From Variovorax sp. WS11 (lineage in GTDB: Bacteria; Pseudomonadota; Gammaproteobacteria; Burkholderiales; Burkholderiaceae_C): DNA of 64,000 nucleotides. Where the stretch lies: the NCBI RefSeq assembly GCF_010499245.1, contig NZ_JAAGOW010000005.1:1240001-1304000 (forward strand). The letters are read 5' to 3'. Position numbers and translations under genes: made by a program. Every line of letters starts with the position of its first letter. Position 1 is the first letter of the stretch. The notes under the pieces are model-generated. The model worked only from the letters and a program-made list of their open reading frames with translations. It was not told where the DNA came from and did not search any database. Positions 36,994 through 45,888 of this stretch are shown here, in pieces.

Positions 36994-38167
36994 ATGGGGA
37001 CTCTCACGGAGACATTCGCACAACATGAGGCCCCACCCAAAGCCCCCGCCTTCGGCCCCCGCGCCTGGACCGCCGACCAGGTCCGCAACGACACCAGCTG
37101 GATCCAGCGCCCCTGACCCGGCCGAGGTGGCCGGCTTCGACGCCGCGCTGGCGCACGCCCGTACGCTGGACAAACCGCTGCTGGCGCTGGAGCAGAAGGA
37201 CTTTCCGCTCAACGCAGCCGCGCGCGGCGCATTGGAGCGCGCCGTCGCCACCACGCAGGGCCGTTGGGGCATGTGCCTGGTCAAGGGCTTCCCGGTGGAG
37301 CGCTGGAGCGAGGCCGACACGCGCCTGGCCTACTGGGGCATGAGCCTGTACATGGGCGTCGGCCGCACCCAGAACCGCGCCAGCGAGATCATCAACAACG
37401 TGCGCGACGAGGGCGGCAGCTACAAGGTCAAGGGCGGGCGCGGCTACAACACCAACGCCAAGCTCGACTTCCACCAGGATTCGTGCGACGTGGTCGCGCT
37501 GATGACGCGCCGCACTGCCAAGAGCGGCGGCACCAGCAAGGTGATCAGCTCGATCGCCTTGCGCGACGAAGTGCAGCGCCTGCGGCCCGACCTGATGCCG
37601 GTACTGCAAGCGCCTTGGCACCACACCTATCAGGGCACGCAGGACCCGGTGCAGCCGCCCTTCTACCGCTGCCCGATCTTCGGCGACGACCCGGTGTATT
37701 TCTCGGCCCGGACGAACCGCAAGAACATCGACGGTGCCCAGCGCGATTTTCCCGAGGTCCCGCGGCTGACGCAGCAGCAGCAGGAGGCACTGGAGCTGTT
37801 CGACGAGCTGATGCCCGGCGACAAGCTGTGCTTCTCGATGGAACTGGAGGCCGGCGACATGCAGCTCTTGAACAACTACGTGACGCTGCACTCGCGCACC
37901 GACTTCGAGGATTTCGACGAGCCCGACCGCAAGCGCCACCTGCTGCGCCTGTGGCTGGCGATTCCCGGTTCGCAGCCGCTGGCGCCGCAGTGGGAGGAGT
38001 ACTACGGCGACATCCGCCCCGGCGCGGTTCGCGGCGGCGTGCGCGGCAGCGCGATCACGCCCGAGTTCCTGGCCTACGAGGAGCGGCAGGCGAAAGCGCT
38101 GGGCATGCTGTGGCGGCCCTGGCGCCCGCTGGTGACGCTAGCGGACATCCAGTCGAGCGCGGCCTGA
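36994..38167 (+). CDS. TauD/TfdA-family Fe(II)/2-oxoglutarate dioxygenase, probable N-terminal frameshift
   Basis: The main frame carries the family core: EIINNVRDEGGSYKVKGGRG, the iron motif FHQDSCD (His-X-Asp), the distal His in YVTLHSRTDFED, and the 2-oxoglutarate Arg region RHLLRLWLAI. The natural N-terminus, ETFAQHEAPPKAPAFGPRAW then TADQVRNDTSWIQR, starts at the ATG at 36994 but lies one frame away. Removing one C from the run of four at about 37109-37112 joins it as IQRPDPAEVAGFD. In the main frame itself the first 48 residues are Pro-rich nonsense. It is the first gene of the LysR-controlled operon. Whether it is expressed depends on the reality of the extra C. Confidence 0.8.
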
Positions 38168-38174
38168 GCCCTTC

Positions 38175-39146
38175 ATGAAAACGGCCTTTCTGTCCAAGCT
38201 GGCCCGCGCCGCCCTGCTGGCCGCCCTGCCCCTGCTCGCGCACGCCGAGTTTCCCGATCGCCCGCTGAAGCTGGTCGTGCCCTTCGCCGCCGGTGGCAAC
38301 ATCGATCTGACGGCGCGCGCCATCTCCAGCGGCATGGCCGAGGCGCTGGGCCAGCCGGTGGTGGTGGAGAACAAGCCCGGCGCCGGCGGCATGCTGGGCG
38401 CCGAGCAGGTGGCACGCGCCGCGCCCGACGGCTACACGCTGCTGCTCGCTTCCACCGGTTCGCTGGCCGCCGCGCCGGCGCTCTACCCCAAGCTGGCGTT
38501 CGATCCGGCCAAGGACTTCAGCCTGTCGCGCGCCGTGACGCGGGTGCCGCTGGTTCTTGTGGTCAACCCGGCGCTGGCGGCCAGGAACGTGGCGGAGCTG
38601 GTCGCGCTGGCCAAGTCCAAGCCGGGCGGCCTGAGCTTCGCCTCTACCGGCAACGGCACCTCCAACCACCTCACGGCGGAGCTGTTCCAGAAGATCAGCG
38701 GCACCCGCCTGATGCATGTGCCGTACAAGGGCAGCAGCCAGGCGCTGACGGATCTGCTGGGCGGCCAGGTCGACCTGATGTTCGACAACCTGCCGACCTC
38801 GCTGCCGTTCATCAAGAGCGGCAAGCTGCGCGCGCTGGGCGTGACCAGCGCATCGCGCAGCGGCGTGCTGCCCGAGCTGCCGACGCTGGCCGAATCCGGC
38901 CTGCCCGGCTTCGAGGCCAGCACCACCACCGGCGTCGCGCTGCCGGCCGGCACGCCGCCGGCGGTGGCCGCGCGCATCCACGCCGCGCTGGCAAAGACGC
39001 TGCAGGCGCCCAAGCTGCGCGACGACTTCGCTCAGCTCGGCGCCGACCTCGCGAACCTGCCGCCGGACGCCTTCACGGCGCTGATGCGCCAGGAAAGCGC
39101 CAAGTGGACCCAGGTGATTCGCGATGCGGGCGTCCGTCTCGACTGA
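38175..39146 (+). CDS. Bug/TctC-family tripartite tricarboxylate receptor, first of two in operon
   Basis: A 323-residue periplasmic receptor with signal peptide (ARAALLAALPLLAHAEFP) and the Bug hallmarks RPLKLVVPFAAGGNIDLTAR, VENKPGAGGMLGAEQVARAA, PDGYTLLLAS, HVPYKGSSQALTDLLGGQVD and FDNLPTSLPFIKSGKLRALG. Bug receptors bind carboxylates such as dicarboxylates, aromatic acids or nicotinate. No TctA/TctB membrane subunits are in the window. It starts 8 bases after the dioxygenase stop and overlaps the amidohydrolase start by 23 bases. Confidence 0.93.
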   Translation: MKTAFLSKLARAALLAALPLLAHAEFPDRPLKLVVPFAAGGNIDLTARAISSGMAEALGQPVVVENKPGAGGMLGAEQVARAAPDGYTLLLASTGSLAAAPALYPKLAFDPAKDFSLSRAVTRVPLVLVVNPALAARNVAELVALAKSKPGGLSFASTGNGTSNHLTAELFQKISGTRLMHVPYKGSSQALTDLLGGQVDLMFDNLPTSLPFIKSGKLRALGVTSASRSGVLPELPTLAESGLPGFEASTTTGVALPAGTPPAVAARIHAALAKTLQAPKLRDDFAQLGADLANLPPDAFTALMRQESAKWTQVIRDAGVRLD

Positions 39147-40062
39147 GCCGGCGGCCGCGCCGCCGCTGTGCCTAGCGCCCGATCCGGCCCCGCGCGCCGG
39201 TCGCGTCGCGCTGCCGCCTGGCGCGACCGACTGCCACTGCCACGTGTTCGAGGACGCGGCGCGCTACCCGCTGGTGCCCAGCCGCAGCTACACGCCGGCG
39301 CATGCGCCGCTGGCCGCCTACCTGCGCATGTGCGAAGCCGTGGGCATCACGCGCACGGTGCAGGTCAACGCCAGCGTGTACGGCACCGACAACCGGATCA
39401 CGCTCGACGCGATCGCGGCGCTCGGACAGCACCGGGCGCGCGGCGTCGCCGGGTTGTCGCCCGACGTCACTGCGCGCGAGATCGAGGCGCTGCACGAAGG
39501 TGGCATGCGCGGCGTGCGGCTGTCGACCCATGTCGCCGGCTACGGCGGCACCGAGCTGATCGAGGCGATGGCGCGCAAGCTGGAACCGTTCGGCTGGCAC
39601 CTGCAGATTCACGTCGCGCACGGCCGGGAGCTGGCCGAGTTGGAAGCGCGGCTGCTGGCCGTGCCGGCGCCGCTGGTGTTCGACCACCTGGGCTGCGTCA
39701 CCGGCGCCGAAGGCGTCGATTCGATCGGCTTCCAGGCCCTGCTGCGCGTCTTGGCGCGGCGCGACGACTGCTGGGTCAAGCTCTCGAGCTGGTACCGGCG
39801 CTCGGCCGACGCCGAAGGCTGGTTCGACATCAGGCCGCTGGCCCAGGCGCTGGTGCAGGCGCGGCCCGACCGCGTGCTGTTCGGCACCAACTGGCCGCAT
39901 CCGAACCTGTTCGCGCCGCAGCGCCTGCCGCGCGAGGCCGCGCTGATCGACAGCTTCTGCGACTGGGTGCCCGACGCGGCCCGGCGCGAGGCGATCCTCG
40001 TGCGCAACCCCGAGCGCCTGTACGGCTTTGCGCCCACCCCCGACAAGGAGACAACCCGATGA
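39124..40062 (+). CDS. Amidohydrolase-family hydrolase (LigI/PDC-lactonase-like)
   Basis: A 312-residue TIM-barrel metal-dependent hydrolase of the amidohydrolase_2 group. It shows the beta-1 motif DCHCHVF, TRTVQVNASVYGTDN, GVAGLSPDVTA, then HLQIHVAHG, the beta-6 FDHLGCV, WVKLSSWYR and VLFGTNWPHPN. The group includes 2-pyrone-4,6-dicarboxylate lactonase and L-rhamnono-/fucono-lactonases, so a lactone or cyclic ester ring-opening step is the best guess. It overlaps the preceding Bug gene and the following Bug gene (ATGA), which shows tight translational coupling. Confidence 0.87.
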   Translation: MRASVSTEPAAAPPLCLAPDPAPRAGRVALPPGATDCHCHVFEDAARYPLVPSRSYTPAHAPLAAYLRMCEAVGITRTVQVNASVYGTDNRITLDAIAALGQHRARGVAGLSPDVTAREIEALHEGGMRGVRLSTHVAGYGGTELIEAMARKLEPFGWHLQIHVAHGRELAELEARLLAVPAPLVFDHLGCVTGAEGVDSIGFQALLRVLARRDDCWVKLSSWYRRSADAEGWFDIRPLAQALVQARPDRVLFGTNWPHPNLFAPQRLPREAALIDSFCDWVPDAARREAILVRNPERLYGFAPTPDKETTR

Positions 40063-41018
40063 AACGACGCCACTTCCTCACCCTTTCGGCGCTGGCCGCC
40101 GGCCTGGCGGGCCTGCCCGCCGCGCAGGCCCAGCAGAGCGCCACCCGCCTTCTGGTCGGTGCCACGCCCGGCGGCGGCACCGACATCGTGGCGCGCGCGC
40201 TGGCGCTGGAGCTGGGCAAGCGCCTGGGCCGCCCCTTCATCGTCGACAACCGGCCCGGCGCGGCCGGCAACATCGCCGCGCAGGCGGTGGCCAAGGCGGC
40301 GCCGGACGGCAACACGCTGCTGCTCTCCTACACCAGCCACGCGATCAACGCCTCGCTCTACCCCGCGCTGCCCTTTGATCCGGTGAAGGACTTCACCCCG
40401 CTGGCCGGCATTGCCAGCCTGCCGGCGGTCCTGGTGGCGCGGCCCTCGTTCAAGGCCAACGACATGAAGCAGCTCATCGCGCTGGCCAAGTCGGAGCCGG
40501 GCAAGCTTAATCTGGCGATCGCCGGCATCGGCAGCGCCAACCACCTGGCCGGCGAAATGCTCAAGCGCGAGGCGGGCCTGGACATCGTGAGCGTGCCGTA
40601 CAAGGGCACCGGCCCGGCCCTGGCCGACGTGGTGGCCGGCCAGATCGACCTGACGTTTGCCGGCGTCGCCTCGGCGCGGGAGCTGATCAAGGGCGGCAAG
40701 GTCAAGGCGCTGGCCGTCACCAGCGCGCAGCGCCTGCCGGCGTTCCCGCAGGTGCCGGCTGTGGCCGAGGTGATTCCGGGCTTTGCCTACAGCTCCTGGT
40801 ACGGCCTGTTCGGACCGGCCGGCTTGCCGCGCGAACAGGCCGACGCGCTGTCGAAGGCGGCGCTGGCCGCGCTGGCCTCGCCCGAGATGCGCGAGCGGCT
40901 GGCCAACGAGGGCCTGGTGCCGATGGGCACCGGCCCGCAGGAGTTCGACCGCTTCGTGCGCGCCGAGATCGAGCGCTGGGGCAAGGTGGTCGCCGCCACC
41001 GGGGCGAAGCCGGAATGA
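40059..41018 (+). CDS. Bug/TctC-family receptor, second of two in operon
   Basis: A 319-residue receptor with a twin-arginine-like or Sec signal (KRRHFLTLSALAAGLAGLPA) and the family motifs RLLVGATPGGGTDIVARALA, VDNRPGAAGNIAAQAVAKAA, PDGNTLLLSYTSH, SVPYKGTGPALADVVAGQID and FAGVASARELIKGGKVKALA. It is only distantly like the Bug protein encoded at 38175-39146, so the two probably bind different ligands. The start overlaps the amidohydrolase stop and its stop overlaps the lyase start, each by 4 bases. Confidence 0.93.
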   Translation: MKRRHFLTLSALAAGLAGLPAAQAQQSATRLLVGATPGGGTDIVARALALELGKRLGRPFIVDNRPGAAGNIAAQAVAKAAPDGNTLLLSYTSHAINASLYPALPFDPVKDFTPLAGIASLPAVLVARPSFKANDMKQLIALAKSEPGKLNLAIAGIGSANHLAGEMLKREAGLDIVSVPYKGTGPALADVVAGQIDLTFAGVASARELIKGGKVKALAVTSAQRLPAFPQVPAVAEVIPGFAYSSWYGLFGPAGLPREQADALSKAALAALASPEMRERLANEGLVPMGTGPQEFDRFVRAEIERWGKVVAATGAKPE

Positions 41019-41875
41019 CGACGCTGCGCGAACGCCTGCGCGAGGCGCGCCCGCTGCTGGCCCCCGGGGTGTATGACCCGCTCAGCGCCCTCTTGGCCCA
41101 GCAGGCCGGCTTCGAGGCGCTGTACCTGTCCGGCGGTGCCGTGGCCTACACCCAGCTCGGCCGCTCCGACGTGGGCCTGACCACCGCCAGCGAAACCGCC
41201 GACGTGCTGGCGCGCATCACCGACCGCGTGGCGCTGCCGATGATCGTCGACGGCGACACCGGCTACGGCAACGCGCTGAACGTGCAGCGCACGGTGCGCG
41301 CCTTCGAGCGCGCCGGCGCCGCCATGATCCAGCTGGAAGACCAGGATTTTCCCAAGCGCTGCGGCCACCTGGACGGCAAGCGGGTGATCGGCGTGAAGGA
41401 GATGTGCGGCAAGCTCAAGGCGGCGCTGGACGCGCGCGCCAGCGACGACACGCTGATCCTGGCGCGCACCGACGCACTGGCGGTCGAAGGCATCGAGGCC
41501 GCCTTCGAGCGCGCCCAGGCCTATGCCGATTGCGGCGTCGATGCCCTGTTCATCGAGGCGTTGCGCACGCCGGCCGACATGGACGCCGCCTGCGCCCGCT
41601 TCGGCCCGCGGCTGCCGATGCTGGCCAACATGGTGGAAGGCGGCAAGAGCCCGATCCAGAGCGCCGGCGAGCTGGGGCAACGCGGATTTCGCATCGTCAT
41701 CTTTCCGGGTGGCACGGTGCGTTTTCTGGCCGCGCAGCTGCAGCGCTATTTCGGCAGCCTGCAGGCCCACGGCAGCACGCTGCCGCTGCGCGACGAGATG
41801 CTGGATTTCGACCAGCTCAACGGCGTGATCGGGACCCCCGAGCTGATGGCCCTGGGCGCGCGCTACGGCGGCTGA
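41015..41875 (+). CDS. Isocitrate lyase/PEP mutase-family C-C lyase
   Basis: A 286-residue enzyme with the family pattern LLAPGVYDPLSALLAQQAGF, LYLSGGAVAYTQLG, the metal Asp motif DGDTGYGNALNVQRTVRAFE, QLEDQDFPKRCGHLDGKRV with the KRCGH lyase loop, and LARTDALAVEG. The presence of the catalytic Cys in KRCGH is typical for lyases (methylisocitrate, oxaloacetate, 2,3-dimethylmalate lyases) and not for PEP mutase. It would cleave a 2-hydroxy- or 2-methyl-dicarboxylate made by the upstream enzymes. Last gene of the operon. Confidence 0.88.
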   Translation: MTTLRERLREARPLLAPGVYDPLSALLAQQAGFEALYLSGGAVAYTQLGRSDVGLTTASETADVLARITDRVALPMIVDGDTGYGNALNVQRTVRAFERAGAAMIQLEDQDFPKRCGHLDGKRVIGVKEMCGKLKAALDARASDDTLILARTDALAVEGIEAAFERAQAYADCGVDALFIEALRTPADMDAACARFGPRLPMLANMVEGGKSPIQSAGELGQRGFRIVIFPGGTVRFLAAQLQRYFGSLQAHGSTLPLRDEMLDFDQLNGVIGTPELMALGARYGG

Positions 41876-41947
41876 CGGCCGGCGTCCTGGAGTGTGGAGA
41901 AAGTGGCTGACGCCCCTATGTTCCGATGCTGTGCCATGAGCGAGGCG

Positions 41948-42685
41948 CTACGCGGAGGCTGTACTCGTTTTCATCGAACCTGATTGGTTTGACCCTAGCA
42001 TTGCATCGAGAACACGCGCCCTGGAGCGCTCGATGTGCTCGCTGATGGATTTGATTGCCTTGTCCTCATCGCGCGCCCTCAGCGCGGCAATGAAAGCCAG
42101 GTGTTCCTCCATCGCGGGCACGATGCGCATCGGGCGAACCAGGCCCGCGTCGAGGCGTATGAGCCTCACATGCAAACTGTTCACCCGGTAGATCTCGGAC
42201 AGGATCTCGTTGCCGATGCTGTCGACCATCGTGTCGTGCAGGCCCCAATCCACCGTCTGCGCATCTGCGTCAAGCGTCGGGTCGGGCTGGGCCGAATTGG
42301 CGCGCTCGAGGATCGCCAGATGTTGCTCTTCGATGCGCGCCAGCTCTTCGTCCGATGCCGAACGCAGGAAGTGGCGTACGGCCTCCCGCTCCACCATGCT
42401 GCGCACCTGAAATGCGTTGCGGATCAGCTTCAGGTCCACCGGCGCGATCTGCAAGCCCCGCTTTGGCACGGTCACGATCAGCCGGGCGGCCTCCAGCCGG
42501 GGAATCATCTCGCGGATGGCGCCCAGAGGCAGGTCGAGCAGGCGGGTGAGTTCGCGCTGCGAGACGAACTGCCCCGGGCGAATGTTTGCGCTCAGGATTT
42601 GCCGCCGGAAGCTCTCGTAGGCCAGGGTGCGCTGCGACACGGCAGGTGGCACAGGCGCGGGCTTTTTCTTTGTCGCATTCATCAA
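41948..42685 (-). CDS. GntR-family regulator, FCD (FadR) subgroup
   Basis: A 245-residue regulator with the N-terminal winged HTH (TLAYESFRRQILSANIRPGQ, VSQRELTRLLDLPLGAIREM, RLEAARLIVTVPKRGLQIAP) and the helical FCD ligand domain with the metal-binding His pattern (WGLHDTMVDSIGN and MEEHLAFIAALRARDEDKA). It is divergent from the DHDPS-Bug-DhaK-DhaL-oxidase operon. The perfect palindrome at 42808-42819 between the -35 and -10 boxes of that operon is a likely operator, so it probably represses. Start 42685 or 42682. Confidence 0.93.
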   Translation of the reverse strand: MMNATKKKPAPVPPAVSQRTLAYESFRRQILSANIRPGQFVSQRELTRLLDLPLGAIREMIPRLEAARLIVTVPKRGLQIAPVDLKLIRNAFQVRSMVEREAVRHFLRSASDEELARIEEQHLAILERANSAQPDPTLDADAQTVDWGLHDTMVDSIGNEILSEIYRVNSLHVRLIRLDAGLVRPMRIVPAMEEHLAFIAALRARDEDKAIKSISEHIERSRARVLDAMLGSNQSGSMKTSTASA

Positions 42686-42802
42686 GATCCTTCCCCGGCT
42701 GGTTGGTCGCTCGGATGAGGCACGACTGTACGCCAGGACGAACGGTGTGGCAGCTGACAGATTAGAAGAACCGCTCTGAACGCCTCAGAATAGTCACCGT
42801 GA

Positions 42803-42831
42803 TTGCACTGACATGTCAGACGGCTTATAGT
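42803..42831 (+). promoter_or_regulatory. Sigma-70-type promoter of the DHDPS-DhaKL operon with GntR operator in the spacer
   Basis: TTGCAC (42803-42808) and TATAGT (42826-42831) are separated by exactly 17 bases. The perfect 12-bp palindrome CTGACATGTCAG (42808-42819) fills the spacer, an ideal site for repression by the divergent GntR regulator. The start codon follows 65 bases downstream. Confidence 0.6.
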
Positions 42832-42895
42832 GTGCTCCACGGCGCGATTGTTGGTTGCGCCCTCCCCCACCCAAACTGCAGAACGGAGCACTTTC

Positions 42896-43786
42896 ATGAG
42901 TCTTGAACTGACCGGCGTCATCCCTCCCCTTGTCACTCCTTTCACCGCCAACGGCGACATCGACGAAGCGGCCTATCGCAGGGTCATCCGCTTCAACCTG
43001 GACAAGAAGGTGCATGGCGTCTGCCCCGGCGGCAGCAGCGGCGAGGGCCACACGCTGACCATCGATGAATTCAAACGCTTGCTGGAGATCACCGCGGAAG
43101 AGGTGGCGGGCGCCGTACCGATCGTTGCCGGCATCATTTCGAACAGCACGCGCGATGCCATCAACCGTGCCAAGGCGATCTCGCACCTTCCCATTGCCGG
43201 GCTCCAGGTCACCCCGGTTCATTACCTCTTCAAGCCCGATGAAGACGCCACCTACCGCCACTTCAAGGCGCTGACCGAGGCGGTCGACATCCCCGTCATC
43301 ATCTACAACGTCGTGCCGTGGAACTACCTGAATCCGGCGCAGATGATCCGCCTCATGCAGGATCTGCCCGGCGTGCAGGGCATCAAGCAGAGCCAGGGCG
43401 ACCTCAAGCTGATGGCCGATTTGCTGCTCGGCGTGCCCGCGGGCTGCAAGGTCTATTCGGCCGTGGATGCGTTGCTGTATTCGTCGTTCGCCCTGGGCGC
43501 GCACGGCACGATCGCCGCAACCCCGGCGGCACTGCCGGGCGTGTGCGTGAACCTGTGGAACACGGTGCAGGCCGGCGACCATGTGAAGGCGCTGGAGATG
43601 CACAAGTCCATGCTGGCCTTCTGGAACGCAATCGTCGCGGACAACCTGCCTGCGAACCTGAAGACCTCCATCACGCTGCAAGGCTGCAATGCCGGCCTGC
43701 CCCGGGCACCCATGCCGCCCACCAGCGAGGCCCAGCTAGCCAGGATCAAGGCCGCGCTCGACGACGTGCTGCGCTTTGACATCTGA
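42896..43786 (+). CDS. Dihydrodipicolinate synthase (DapA)-family aldolase/dehydratase
   Basis: A 296-residue TIM-barrel class I enzyme. It shows the N-terminal GVIPPLVTPFTANGDID, the substrate-carboxylate loop GGSSGEGHTLT, the Tyr motif VIIYNVVPWNYLNP and the Schiff-base Lys in GVQGIKQSQGD. Family members cleave or dehydrate 2-keto acids with pyruvate as partner (2-keto-3-deoxy-sugar-acid aldolases, 5-keto-4-deoxyglucarate dehydratase, NanA). Beside DhaKL and a hydroxy-acid oxidase, sugar-acid breakdown is more likely than lysine synthesis. It follows the GntR-controlled promoter and has a GGAG site. First gene of the operon. Confidence 0.9.
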   Translation: MSLELTGVIPPLVTPFTANGDIDEAAYRRVIRFNLDKKVHGVCPGGSSGEGHTLTIDEFKRLLEITAEEVAGAVPIVAGIISNSTRDAINRAKAISHLPIAGLQVTPVHYLFKPDEDATYRHFKALTEAVDIPVIIYNVVPWNYLNPAQMIRLMQDLPGVQGIKQSQGDLKLMADLLLGVPAGCKVYSAVDALLYSSFALGAHGTIAATPAALPGVCVNLWNTVQAGDHVKALEMHKSMLAFWNAIVADNLPANLKTSITLQGCNAGLPRAPMPPTSEAQLARIKAALDDVLRFDI

Positions 43787-43816
43787 CACCTGGCTTCACC
43801 CGGAGACAGACGAATC

Positions 43817-44797
43817 ATGAATATCCGACGTCGCGAGCTTCTGAAGCTCGGAACGCTTGCCGCTGCGGGCAGCGCATTGACAGCCCCCGCATGGGCCCAG
43901 GAGTTTCCCAGCAAGCCGGTGACGATCGTCGTCCCCTTTGCGCCGGGCGGCAACACCGACATCGTGGCGCGAACAGTGGCGGTTGCCCTGGGCAAGGTGC
44001 TGGGCCAGTCGGTGATAGTCGACAACCGAGCGGGCGCCGGCGGCTCGATCGGCGCCATGCAGGTTGCTCGCGCCGCCCCGGACGGATACACCCTGCTGCT
44101 TTGCGGAGCCGGCGTGGTGGTCACGGTTCCGGAAATGGTCAAGACAAGCTACAGCCGGTCGAACTTTGCGCCACTCGGCCTGGTGAACAAGGGCTCGATG
44201 GTGTTGCTCGCGCGCAAGAACGAAACCAGGTTCAAGAACTTCAAGGAACTCGCCGCCTACGCCCGTTCCGGCGAGGGCAAGCTGATCGCTGCGCATTCCG
44301 GGCCGGGTACGCCCAACCACCTCGCATTGCTGCAACTCGAGACTCTGCTCAGGACCAAATTCACGATCGTGAGCTACAAGGGCTCGGGTCCTGCACTGAT
44401 CGACCTGATCGGCGGGCAGGTCGATGTGCACTTCGACCAGGTCAGCAGTTCGCTGCAGCACATCAAGGGCGGCGCGCTTCAGCCGTTCGCGGTGCTGGGG
44501 CCGACGCAAGATCCATCGCTGCCCGGCGTCCAGACCGTCGCGGAGCTCGGCTTCGGCGAGATCGATGGCACAACCTACGTCGGGGTGCTTGCGCCCAGCG
44601 GGACGCCCAAGGCGGTGCAGGACAAGCTCGCCGCCGCGCTTGTGCAAGCCGTCAAGGACCCCCAGACGGTGAACAGCGCCCGCGAACTCGGCAGCGTCGC
44701 CTACTCCAGCACGCCGCAGGAATTCGCACGCCTGCTCGACGCCGAGTACGCATTGGCCTCGCAAGCCACCAAAGATGGCCGCCTGAAGGCCGACTGA
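43817..44797 (+). CDS. Bug/TctC-family receptor of the sugar-acid operon
   Basis: A 326-residue receptor with a twin-arginine-like leader (RRRELLKLGTLAAAGSALTA) and the family motifs VTIVVPFAPGGNTDIVARTV, VDNRAGAGGSIGAMQVARAA, PDGYTLLLCGAG, VSYKGSGPALIDLIGGQVDV and FDQVSSSLQHIKGGALQPFA. It lies 30 bases after the DapA-family gene. It presumably binds the acid that the operon degrades. Membrane partners must be encoded elsewhere. Confidence 0.93.
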   Translation: MNIRRRELLKLGTLAAAGSALTAPAWAQEFPSKPVTIVVPFAPGGNTDIVARTVAVALGKVLGQSVIVDNRAGAGGSIGAMQVARAAPDGYTLLLCGAGVVVTVPEMVKTSYSRSNFAPLGLVNKGSMVLLARKNETRFKNFKELAAYARSGEGKLIAAHSGPGTPNHLALLQLETLLRTKFTIVSYKGSGPALIDLIGGQVDVHFDQVSSSLQHIKGGALQPFAVLGPTQDPSLPGVQTVAELGFGEIDGTTYVGVLAPSGTPKAVQDKLAAALVQAVKDPQTVNSARELGSVAYSSTPQEFARLLDAEYALASQATKDGRLKAD

Positions 44798-44889
44798 TCC
44801 GACCCAAGCGCACGGGCGCCGAGCACAAGCCGGCGCTGGCACGGCCGTCGCCGGCCGGCGTGCGACCTCAACGCCATGGACATAGCATC

Positions 44890-45888
44890 GTGAAAAAGAT
44901 CCTGAACGACCCGAACGCCTACGTCGACGAAATGCTCGACGGCCTGTGCCTGGCCCACCCCGAGTTGCAGCGCCGCGGAGAAGACGGCCGCGTGGTGGCG
45001 CGCAGCAGCGGCGCCGTGCCCGGCAAAGTGGGCATCGTCACCGGCGGCGGCTCGGGCCATCTGCCGGTCTTCCTCGGCTACGTCGGCGACGGCCTGCTCG
45101 ACAGCTGCGCCGTGGGCAACGTCTTCGCCGGCCCGCGCATGGACGACTGCATCGAGGCGATGCGCGCGGCCGACGGCGGCGCCGGCGTGCTGCAACTCTA
45201 CGGCAACTACGGCGGCGACCGCATGAACTTCGACATGGCAGCCGAGATGCTCGAACTCGATGGCATGTCGGTCGCATCGGTCCGTGTCGCCGACGACGTG
45301 GCGAGTGCGCCCGCCGCACAGCGCGAGAAGCGCCGCGGGGTGGCCGGGCTCGTGCTCGTCTACAAGGTCGCGGGCGCCAAGGCAGCGGATGGCGCGAACC
45401 TGGAGGCGGTGGCGGCGCTGGCGCGCAAGGCCAACGACGCGTGCCGTTCCATCGGCGTGGCGCTCTCGCCCTGCGTGGTGCCGGAATCCGGCAAGGCCTC
45501 CTTTGCCATCGGGGAAGGGGAAGTCGAATTCGGCATGGGCATCCATGGCGAGCCGGGCATCTGGCGCGGGCCTCTTAAATCGGCCGATGCGCTGGCCGAC
45601 GAGATGCTTGCGCACGTGCTGCCGGAACTTGCGCTGGCGCGCGGCGATCGTGTTGCCGTGCTGGTCAACAGCCTGGGGGCGACACCCGCGGAAGAGCTCT
45701 ACATCCTTTTCCGCCGCGTGACGGCCGCCCTCGCGGAACAGAGCGTGAGCATCGTGCGCCCCCTGGTCGGGCGCTACGCCACCTCGATGGAGATGGCCGG
45801 CGCGTCGCTCAGCGTGATGAAGCTCGATGCCGAACTGGAGGCTCTGCTTGCAGCCCCGGCGGACTGCCCCTTCTGGAGCGTGCGCTGA
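44890..45888 (+). CDS. dhaK: Dihydroxyacetone kinase subunit DhaK
   Basis: Starting from the GTG at 44890 (KKILNDPNAYVDEMLDGLC), this 332-residue protein has the DhaK landmarks GIVTGGGSGHLPVFLGYVG, LQLYGNYGGDRMNFDMA with Asp110, and FGMGIHGEPGIWR with His219, the residue that binds the ketone substrate covalently as a hemiaminal. The partner DhaL gene overlaps by one base. No phosphotransferase subunit DhaM is present, so phosphate may come from ATP or from PTS proteins encoded elsewhere. The substrate could be dihydroxyacetone or a related short ketose such as erythrulose. The 92 bases before the start contain no gene. Confidence 0.92.
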   Translation: MKKILNDPNAYVDEMLDGLCLAHPELQRRGEDGRVVARSSGAVPGKVGIVTGGGSGHLPVFLGYVGDGLLDSCAVGNVFAGPRMDDCIEAMRAADGGAGVLQLYGNYGGDRMNFDMAAEMLELDGMSVASVRVADDVASAPAAQREKRRGVAGLVLVYKVAGAKAADGANLEAVAALARKANDACRSIGVALSPCVVPESGKASFAIGEGEVEFGMGIHGEPGIWRGPLKSADALADEMLAHVLPELALARGDRVAVLVNSLGATPAEELYILFRRVTAALAEQSVSIVRPLVGRYATSMEMAGASLSVMKLDAELEALLAAPADCPFWSVR

